Assembly: GCA_963706685.1 (NCBI GenBank)
Contig: CAVPMY010000017.1
Location: forward strand, 248,001 to 312,000
Reading direction: 5' to 3'
Length of the DNA stretch: 64,000 bases
DNA from: CADEEN01 sp963706685
Lineage (GTDB): Bacteria > Pseudomonadota > Gammaproteobacteria > Burkholderiales > Burkholderiaceae_C
Shown here one piece after another: positions 58,410 through 64,000 of the stretch; the stretch's first letter is position 1; each line of letters opens with the position of its first letter. A model generated the notes under the pieces. It was not told the DNA's origin, searched no databases, and saw only the letters and a program-made list of their open reading frames with translations. The position numbers were made by a program, and so were the translations under genes.

Positions 58410-60695
58410 TTATTCGGGTTGCGGCGGCGGCCGGTCATCAGCCGTCGTCGCCGGCTCCTCGCGACGCTCGCCGCTCGGCTCTGCGCGCGGCGGACGGTCG
58501 CCTCGATCGCGGCGCGGGCCCCGATCGCGGTCACCACCGCGGCCACCGCGATCGCGGTCACCGTAGTCGCGGCGCGGACGCTCTTCCTCGACATAGCCCT
58601 CCGGCTTGTCGAGCAGCGCCTTCAGCGACAGCTTGATGCGGCCCTTCTCGTCGGTCTCCAGCACCTTGACCTTGACGATCTGGCCTTCCTTGAGGAAGTC
58701 CTCGACGCGCTCGACGCGCTGGTGCGCGATCTGGCTGATGTGCAGCAGGCCGTCCTTGCCCGGCAGGATCTGCACGAGCGCGCCGAAGTCGAGGATCTTG
58801 GTGATCGGGCCCTCGTAGATCTCGCCCGGAATCGCTTCGGCCGTGATGTCCTCGATGCGCTTGCGGGCAAACGCCGCCTTGTCGGCATCGACCGATGCGA
58901 TCGTGATCGTGCCGTCTTCGCCGATGTCGATGGTGCAACCCGTTTCTTCGGTCAGCGCGCGGATCACCGCGCCGCCCTTGCCGATCACGTCGCGAATCTT
59001 CTCCGGGTTGATCTTCATCGTGTACAGGCGCGGCGCGAACTGGCTGACCTCGTGCTTGGCCTCACCCACCGCCTCCTGCATCTTGCCCAGGATGTGCATG
59101 CGCGCTTCCTTGGCCTGGTCCAAAGCGACCTTCATGATCTCCTTGGTGATGCCCTGGATCTTGATGTCCATCTGCAGCGCGGTCACGCCGCCGGTGGTGC
59201 CGGCGACCTTGAAGTCCATGTCGCCGAGGTGATCTTCGTCGCCGAGGATGTCGGTCAGCACCGCAAATCGGTTGGCATCCTTGATCAGGCCCATCGCGAT
59301 ACCGGCCACATGCGACTTCATCGGTACGCCGGCATCCATCAGCGCCAGGCAGCCACCGCAGACCGAGGCCATCGACGACGAGCCATTGGACTCGGTGATC
59401 TCCGAGACGACGCGGATCGAATACGGAAACTCTTCCTTGCTCGGCAGGCAGGCAATCAGCGCCCGCTTGGCCAGCCGGCCGTGGCCGATCTCGCGCCGCT
59501 TGGGCGTGCCGACGCGGCCGGTCTCGCCGGTGGCGAACGGCGGCATGTTGTAGTGCAGCATGAAGCGGTCTTCGAACTCGCCGGCCAACGCATCGATGCG
59601 CTGGGCGTCGCGGTCGGTGCCGAGCGTGGCCACGACCACGGCCTGCGTCTCGCCGCGCGTGAACAGCGCCGAGCCGTGGGTGCGCGGCAGGATGCCGGTG
59701 CGGATCTCGATCGGGCGCACGGTGCGCGTGTCGCGGCCGTCGATGCGCGGCTCGCCGGCGAGGATCTGGCCACGCACGATCTTGGCTTCCATGTCGAACA
59801 GCAGGCCTTCGACCTTGACGCTGTCGAACTCGACGCCTTCGGCCTTGAGTGCGGCCATCGTCTCGGCGTAGGCGCTGCGGCAGGCCTGCGTGCGAGCCTG
59901 CTTGCTGCGGATCTGGTAGGCCGCTTGCAGCTTGGCATCGGCCAGCGCGGTCACCTTGGCGATGAAGTCTTCGTCGCGGGCCGGAGCGGCCCATTGCCAT
60001 TCGGGCTTGCCGGCGTCGCGCACCAGGTCGTTGATGGCGGCAACTGCGACGTTGCCTTGCTCATGGCCAAAGACGACCGCGCCGAGCATCACTTCCTCGG
60101 ACAACTGCTGCGCTTCAGACTCGACCATCAGCACGGCGGCTTCGGTGCCGGCGACGACGAGGTTCAACTGGCTGCCCGCCAGTTCGGTCTGGCCCGGGTT
60201 GAGCACGTACTGGCCATTGATGTAGCCGACGCGGGCCGCACCGATGGGGCCGTTGAACGGGATGCCGGAAATCGACAGCGCGGCGCTGGTGCCGATCAGC
60301 GCGGCAATGTCGGCCTGCACCTCCGGGTTCAGCGACAGCACGTGCACGACGACCTGCACTTCATTGAAGAAACCTTCCGGAAACAGCGGCCGGATCGGCC
60401 GGTCGATCAGGCGCGAGGTCAGCGTCTCGAGTTCGCTCGGCCGACCTTCGCGCTTGAAGAAGCTGCCCGGAATCTTGCCGGCGGCATAGGTCTTTTCGAT
60501 GTAGTCGACGGTCAGCGGAAAGAAGTCTTGCCCCGACTTGGCCTCGGTGCGCGCAACCACGGTGGCCAGCACGACGGTGCCTTCGATGTCGACGACCACG
60601 GCGCCGCTGGATTGGCGGGCGATCTCGCCGGTTTCCATCGTGACCTTGTGTTGGCCCCACTGGAAGCTCTTGGTGACCTTGTTGAATATGCTCAT
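58410..60695 (-). CDS. pnp: Polyribonucleotide nucleotidyltransferase (PNPase)
   Basis: A 761-residue exoribonuclease with two RNase PH-type domains (about 1-220 and 310-550), a KH domain (about 555-615, VIGKGGAVIRALTEETG) and an S1 domain (about 622-690, GEIYEGPITKILDFGALVQI in part). Phosphate-binding GSSSMAS and the catalytic-core residues of the second PH domain are present. The C-terminus continues with about 55 residues rich in Arg, Gly, Asp and Pro (DRDRGGRGGDRDRGPRRD). It degrades RNA 3' to 5' using phosphate. A strong hairpin in its leader (60746-60789) suggests the classic RNase III autoregulation. Confidence 0.96.
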   Translation of the reverse strand: MSIFNKVTKSFQWGQHKVTMETGEIARQSSGAVVVDIEGTVVLATVVARTEAKSGQDFFPLTVDYIEKTYAAGKIPGSFFKREGRPSELETLTSRLIDRPIRPLFPEGFFNEVQVVVHVLSLNPEVQADIAALIGTSAALSISGIPFNGPIGAARVGYINGQYVLNPGQTELAGSQLNLVVAGTEAAVLMVESEAQQLSEEVMLGAVVFGHEQGNVAVAAINDLVRDAGKPEWQWAAPARDEDFIAKVTALADAKLQAAYQIRSKQARTQACRSAYAETMAALKAEGVEFDSVKVEGLLFDMEAKIVRGQILAGEPRIDGRDTRTVRPIEIRTGILPRTHGSALFTRGETQAVVVATLGTDRDAQRIDALAGEFEDRFMLHYNMPPFATGETGRVGTPKRREIGHGRLAKRALIACLPSKEEFPYSIRVVSEITESNGSSSMASVCGGCLALMDAGVPMKSHVAGIAMGLIKDANRFAVLTDILGDEDHLGDMDFKVAGTTGGVTALQMDIKIQGITKEIMKVALDQAKEARMHILGKMQEAVGEAKHEVSQFAPRLYTMKINPEKIRDVIGKGGAVIRALTEETGCTIDIGEDGTITIASVDADKAAFARKRIEDITAEAIPGEIYEGPITKILDFGALVQILPGKDGLLHISQIAHQRVERVEDFLKEGQIVKVKVLETDEKGRIKLSLKALLDKPEGYVEEERPRRDYGDRDRGGRGGDRDRGPRRDRGDRPPRAEPSGERREEPATTADDRPPPQPE

Positions 60696-60745
60696 GGTCT
60701 GTCTCCTGTTTGTGCAATGAAGGAGAAGCGAGCCGTCGGCGGGAT

Positions 60746-60789
60746 GCCATTCCAGAGCCGCTCTTGCGCTCGAGCGGCGTTGGAATGAC
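60746..60789 (-). promoter_or_regulatory. pnp leader hairpin, probable RNase III processing site
   Basis: A long imperfect stem between rpsO and pnp: GCCATTCCAGAGCCGCTC pairs with GAGCGGCGTTGGAATGAC (15 of 18 positions). In E. coli a hairpin at this position is cut by RNase III, after which PNPase degrades its own leader. Equivalent function here is inference. Confidence 0.55.
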
Positions 60790-60868
60790 ATGAGCAGCGC
60801 GTCGGGTGTGCCTCTTCGAGGGGAGGGAAACGGGGCGCCGAGTTTTCGATTCAGGCCCCGACCTCGTC

Positions 60869-61138
60869 TTACTTTCTCAGACCCAGCTGCTGGATCAGCG
60901 CGGTATAGCGGCCGGCGTCCTTGTCCTTCAGGTAGGACAGCAGGCGCTTGCGCTGGTTGACCATCTTCAGCAGACCGCGGCGGCCATGGTGGTCCTTGGC
61001 ATGGGTCTTGAAGTGGGGCATGAGTTCGTTGATGCGCGCGGTCAGCAACGCAACCTGGACCTCGGGGCTGCCGGTATCTGCGGCGCCGCGGGCGTTGGCC
61101 TTGACGATTTCGGCCTTTTGAACGGTGTCTAGCGACAT
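60869..61138 (-). CDS. rpsO: 30S ribosomal protein S15
   Basis: An 89-residue ribosomal protein of standard length. TGSPEVQVALLTARINELMPHFKTHAKDHHGRRGLLKMV (in parts) is the S15 core, ending DAGRYTALIQQLGLRK. It binds 16S rRNA at the three-way junction of the central domain and starts platform assembly. rpsO-pnp order is universal in proteobacteria. The leader contains a large stem-loop (61164-61215). Confidence 0.98.
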   Translation of the reverse strand: MSLDTVQKAEIVKANARGAADTGSPEVQVALLTARINELMPHFKTHAKDHHGRRGLLKMVNQRKRLLSYLKDKDAGRYTALIQQLGLRK

Positions 61139-61163
61139 GATGGACGCGATTTCCTGAGTTCGT

Positions 61164-61215
61164 GGAAACCGCCCGGGGCTCCACTTTGCATGGAGCGTCG
61201 CCGAGTGCGGTTTCC
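61164..61215 (-). promoter_or_regulatory. Structured rpsO leader, candidate S15 autoregulatory element
   Basis: A two-level hairpin in the 5' region of rpsO: outer stem GGAAACCGC/GCGGTTTCC (9 bp perfect, ends at 61164-61172 and 61207-61215) enclosing an inner stem GCTCCA/TGGAGC (61178-61183 and 61191-61196). It ends about 25 bases before the start codon. S15 represses its own mRNA through structured leaders in several bacteria; this one is not a family I can name. Confidence 0.5.
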
Positions 61216-61285
61216 GGTTCTGACTTGCGGTCGCGGGTGAAACCGACCCACGCCGTGCTGTTGCCGTCTTGCGAAAGCCCGCTGA

Positions 61286-62437
61286 TTATAGACGCAGCGC
61301 GCCTTGCAGCCTGGCCAGGCCCTCAGTGAGCCGCGCCGGGTCGCGCGACGCAAAGCACCAGCGCAGCCAGCCCTGCGCTTCGTCACCAAACGCCACGCCC
61401 GGCGCGAGGCCCAGGCCGTGAGCTGTGACCAGGTGCTTGGCAAAGGCCAGCGAGTCGTCTGAGCGGCCTGGCACGCGGAAGAAGGCGTACATGCCGCCGC
61501 GGGGCCGGGACACTTGCACGTCCGGCAGGCGCTGCAGGCCGTCGATCAGCATGTCGCGGCAGACCCGCATGCGCCGCGCCAGCGCCGGCACCGTGTGCTC
61601 GGCGGTCTGCAATCCGGCCAGCCCGGCGCGCTGCACGAACACGGGCGCGCACGAGGTGTTGAACTCGATCAGCTTGCCGATGGCATCGAGATGGCCCGTG
61701 GGCAGGACCATCCAGCCCAGGCGCCAGCCGGTCATCAGGAACGATTTGGAGAAGCTGTGGACGACGATCAGGCGGTCATCGGCCTCGGTGATGTCGAGAA
61801 AGCTCGGCGCGGCGGCTTCTTCGCCAAACCACAGGCGCTCATAGACTTCGTCGGCAACGATCCAGGTACCGGTACGGCGGCAATGGTCGAGGATCGCCTG
61901 CTGTTCGCTGCGCTCGAGCGCCCAGCCGGTCGGGTTGTTCGGCGCGTTGACGAGCAGCATGCGCGTGTCCGGTGTCACCGTGTCGAGCAGCTTTCGCAGG
62001 TCGAGCGTCCACGCGCCATCGCGAGGCACCAGCGACACGCGCTTGACGTTCGCGCCCATGATCGCCGGTTGCGCCGTGAGGTTGGGCCACACCGGCACCA
62101 CGGCCGCCACCTCGTCGCCGGCGCCGGCGAGCATCTGCGTGGCCAGCATCAAGGCCGACACGCCGGACGATGTGACCGCAATACGGTCCTCGCTGACGGG
62201 TCGGTGCAATCCGCTCATGTAGGCAGCCAGCGCCTGGCGCAACTCGATCAGGCCGAGATTGTGCGAATAGAAGGTTTCGCCGCGCGCCAAGGACTGCGCA
62301 GCGGCGTCACGCACCGCATCGGGCGTGACCTCGTCGCTCTCGCCGAACCAGAACGCGAGCACATCGTCGCGGCCGATGCCGGCGTTGGCGACTTCGCGGA
62401 TGCGTGAGGCGGGCAAGTGGTGGATGGCGTCACGCAT
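61286..62437 (-). CDS. PLP-dependent aminotransferase, class I/II
   Basis: A 383-residue fold type I aminotransferase. Key residues: NAPNNPTGW (substrate/PLP Asn), IVADEVYERLWF (Asp for PLP pyridine nitrogen), SFSKSFLMTGWRLGW with the internal-aldimine Lys, and the RWCFAS segment near the end with an Arg for the carboxylate. It is close to aspartate/aromatic-type transaminases. It starts 13 bp after the stop of a branched-chain-type binding protein gene, so the two are probably one operon. The substrate may be the ligand of that receptor. Confidence 0.9.
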   Translation of the reverse strand: MRDAIHHLPASRIREVANAGIGRDDVLAFWFGESDEVTPDAVRDAAAQSLARGETFYSHNLGLIELRQALAAYMSGLHRPVSEDRIAVTSSGVSALMLATQMLAGAGDEVAAVVPVWPNLTAQPAIMGANVKRVSLVPRDGAWTLDLRKLLDTVTPDTRMLLVNAPNNPTGWALERSEQQAILDHCRRTGTWIVADEVYERLWFGEEAAAPSFLDITEADDRLIVVHSFSKSFLMTGWRLGWMVLPTGHLDAIGKLIEFNTSCAPVFVQRAGLAGLQTAEHTVPALARRMRVCRDMLIDGLQRLPDVQVSRPRGGMYAFFRVPGRSDDSLAFAKHLVTAHGLGLAPGVAFGDEAQGWLRWCFASRDPARLTEGLARLQGALRL

Positions 62438-62450
62438 CGACAGCGGGTCC

Positions 62451-63734
62451 TCAATCGATCGTCGACATCTTGCAGGTCGTCGGCATCTCGACCTCGCTGG
62501 CTTCGAAGCGGCGCACGGTGCGAAAGCCGAAGCCCGAACCTTCGACATCGTGCGTGACGCCGGGCTCGCCGACACGGTCCATGACGCTGACCAGCAACGG
62601 CTGCTGCAGCTGATGATCGGCGGCGCGCATCGTTGCGTCGTGAAAGCCACCGACATGGCGCGCGTCGAAATTCGCTCCGGACAGCGCACGCGACACCGCC
62701 CCGGCTTCTGCACTGCCTGCACGCTCGACCGCGGCGGCCAGCATCTCGACCAGCGCTTGCATGCGCAGGTGCACGTAGTCCTCACGCGGCTCGGCAAAGC
62801 GCTTGCGAAAGCCAGCGTAGAACGCATCCGACGCGGCGCCACCGACGTTCGGGTGCCACTCGGCCACGGCATACACCGCACCGACACCCGCTTGGCCGAT
62901 GGCCGCCGGCGCGCCGAGCGCATTGCCGTAGAAGGTGAAGAACTTGACGCCGGCACTCACCTCACGCGCAGCCTTCACCAGCAGCGTCAGGTCGTTGCCC
63001 CAGTTGCCGGTCAATACCGCCTGCGCGCCGCTGGCCTGGATCTTCGACGCATAAGGCAGGAAGTCCTTGACGCGGCCCAGCGGGTGAAGCTCGTCGCCGA
63101 CGATCTCGATATCCGGCCGCTTGGCGGCGAGCAGCGCGCGCGCCTGTTTCGCCACATGCTGGCCAAAGCTGTAGTCCTGGCCGATCAGGTAGACCTTTTT
63201 CAACGAGGTGTCGGTGCGCATGACCTCGACCAAGGCTGCCAGCCGCATGTCGGCATGCGCATCGAAGCGGAAATGCCAGGGACTGCAGCGCTCATTGGTC
63301 AGCAGTGGATCGACTGCCGAGTAGTTCAGCAGCAGCGCGCGCCGCAGTGGCTCGCGCTGGTTGTGCTTGTCCAGCGCCTCGATCAATGCAGCCGCCGTCG
63401 CCGAGCTGTTGCCCTGGGCAATGAAGGCGATGCCTTGGCCGGTGGCCGAGTGCAGCAACGACAACGCCTTCTCGGTGTTGCCCTCGCTGTCGAAGCGCAC
63501 GATCTCGAGCGCGTGCGGCACCTTGCCGACGCGAACGCCGCCGCGTTGGTTGATGCGCTCGGTGGCCCACAGCAGGTTGCGAAACACTGCTTCGCCCGCA
63601 TTTGCAAACGGGCCGGACAAGCCCTCGATCAGGGCAATGCGCAGCGGCGCGGGCGTGCCCTGCGCCGCTGCGCCGGCGCAGGCTGCCGCGGCTGCCAGAA
63701 CCAGCGTGCGGCGACTGAGCAAAAGTTGATGCAT
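62451..63734 (-). CDS. Branched-chain amino acid-type ABC substrate-binding protein (Peripla_BP_6)
   Basis: A 427-residue periplasmic protein with a Sec signal peptide (about 24 residues, ending GAAAQ or nearby). The mature part starts PLRIALIEGLSGPFANAGEAVFRN (part) and has the IAFIAQGNSSATAAALIEAL and VYLIGQDYSFGQHVAKQAR (part) segments of the LivJ/AmiC-like group. The ligand is unknown; relatives bind amino acids, amides or aromatic acids. No permease genes follow; instead an aminotransferase gene comes next. A terminator-like hairpin lies in its leader at 63761-63785. Confidence 0.88.
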   Translation of the reverse strand: MHQLLLSRRTLVLAAAAACAGAAAQGTPAPLRIALIEGLSGPFANAGEAVFRNLLWATERINQRGGVRVGKVPHALEIVRFDSEGNTEKALSLLHSATGQGIAFIAQGNSSATAAALIEALDKHNQREPLRRALLLNYSAVDPLLTNERCSPWHFRFDAHADMRLAALVEVMRTDTSLKKVYLIGQDYSFGQHVAKQARALLAAKRPDIEIVGDELHPLGRVKDFLPYASKIQASGAQAVLTGNWGNDLTLLVKAAREVSAGVKFFTFYGNALGAPAAIGQAGVGAVYAVAEWHPNVGGAASDAFYAGFRKRFAEPREDYVHLRMQALVEMLAAAVERAGSAEAGAVSRALSGANFDARHVGGFHDATMRAADHQLQQPLLVSVMDRVGEPGVTHDVEGSGFGFRTVRRFEASEVEMPTTCKMSTID

Positions 63735-63753
63735 GTCAATTCAGGAGGTCTTG

Positions 63754-63785
63754 AAAACAAAAAAGCCGCTCCAAGTTTCAGCGGC
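63754..63785 (-). terminator. Terminator-like hairpin in the leader of the binding-protein gene
   Basis: On the minus strand GCCGCT-GAAACTTGG-AGCGGC is followed by TTTTTTGTTTTC. This is a good intrinsic terminator (6-bp GC stem and U-run). It lies 20-50 bases upstream of the start codon of the gene at 62451-63734, so it could be a leader attenuator or could stop antisense reading from the right. Confidence 0.6.
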
Positions 63786-63851
63786 ATGAGGGCCGGATTC
63801 AGAGATGGCAATCAACGCCGGCGCTCCCAACCCATTGTAGGAGGTCACTCC

Positions 63852-64000
63852 ATGTTCCTCGTTCCTGTTGCCCGTTCTTCCTCCGATCTGTCACGGTCTT
63901 TCGATCGCTTGTTCGACGACACCTTCGACCGCTTCTTCGGCACGCCCGCTGCGGCTGAATCCGCCGAGACGGCGCTGCGCAGGCCGTCGCTCGATGTGGC
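63852..64000 (+). CDS. Hsp20/alpha-crystallin family small heat shock protein, N-terminal part
   Basis: The first 49 codons of a gene that continues past the window. MFLVPVARSSSDLSRSFDRLFDDTFDRFFG (part) is the N-terminal region of class A small heat shock proteins of the Hsp20 family; the alpha-crystallin domain would follow. They hold unfolding proteins for refolding. A strong AGGAGG lies seven bases before the ATG. The upstream 117 bp shared with the binding-protein gene carries the promoter. Confidence 0.8.
   Translation, partial: MFLVPVARSSSDLSRSFDRLFDDTFDRFFGTPAAAESAETALRRPSLDV

Noticed and set aside
58386..60788. An 800-codon plus-strand frame opposite pnp
   Set aside because: Shadow of pnp; no recognisable domain, and pnp is unambiguous on the other strand.
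63629..63811. A 60-codon minus-strand frame through the leader of the binding-protein gene
   Set aside because: It runs into the signal peptide region in another frame and has no ribosome binding site; a leader peptide cannot be excluded but is not supported.

Overview
The window is high-GC DNA from a betaproteobacterium, most likely order Burkholderiales (Rubrivivax/Leptothrix/Ideonella-like or a related family). The evidence is the gene order rpsO-pnp-quinone oxidoreductase-tpiA-secG-tRNA-Leu-nuoA-N, several Bug-family and BMP-family periplasmic binding proteins, an extracellular polyhydroxyalkanoate depolymerase and base composition. This placement is inference from gene content, not from a database search.

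Layout. 1-1.5 kb: the end of a cytochrome c maturation operon (ccmH, ccmI). 1.5-17.7 kb: mixed metabolic and regulatory genes: a TauE-type exporter with a nitroreductase, a lipoprotein with three copies of one module and an Ala-Pro linker, a two-component pair with a receiver-carrying histidine kinase, a large FtsX-type permease, a DODA-type dioxygenase, two solute-binding proteins in tandem, and a LysR-controlled hydrolase/Bug pair. 17.8-26.9 kb: PHA depolymerase, a BMP-type nucleoside-binding lipoprotein with adenine/adenosine deaminase, a pirin-DoxX-FMN reductase operon opposite a LysR gene, gluQ and an FKBP.

27.1-29.25 kb is the most unusual part. It looks like an integrase-less pair of integron gene cassettes (a GFA-like gene and an unrecognised gene, possibly uracil-DNA glycosylase-like). 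The first attC site is split by an internally deleted IS110/IS1111-type element. The second runs into the 3' remnant of a group II intron lying antisense to the cassettes. Both element types are known attC specialists.

29.3-32.6 kb carries more small detoxification-type genes (two VOC proteins, a second GFA protein, an alpha/beta hydrolase, a methyltransferase). 32.6-35.4 kb is a threonine catabolism pair (SDR-type threonine dehydrogenase and Kbl) opposite an XRE-cupin regulator. 35.4-40.4 kb holds a PAS-PAS-GGDEF cyclase, a YihY protein, DUF2069, an FAD-linked oxidase and DUF1178.

40.5-56 kb is the complete minus-strand nuoABCDEFGHIJKLMN operon for respiratory complex I, followed by nudF and DUF1178. 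Most genes overlap by a few bases, but five junctions (four inside nuo, one after nudF) carry GC-rich hairpin repeats of two related families. nuoI, nuoJ and nuoL contain about ten single-base indels. Correcting them restores full-length proteins and multiple-of-three lengths, so local sequence error is the likeliest cause. The right end has tRNA-Leu(GAG), secG, tpiA, a quinone oxidoreductase, pnp, rpsO, an aminotransferase with a periplasmic binding protein, and the start of an Hsp20 gene. No stretch over 300 bases is without a described feature. No CRISPR array, rRNA or complete mobile element was seen.
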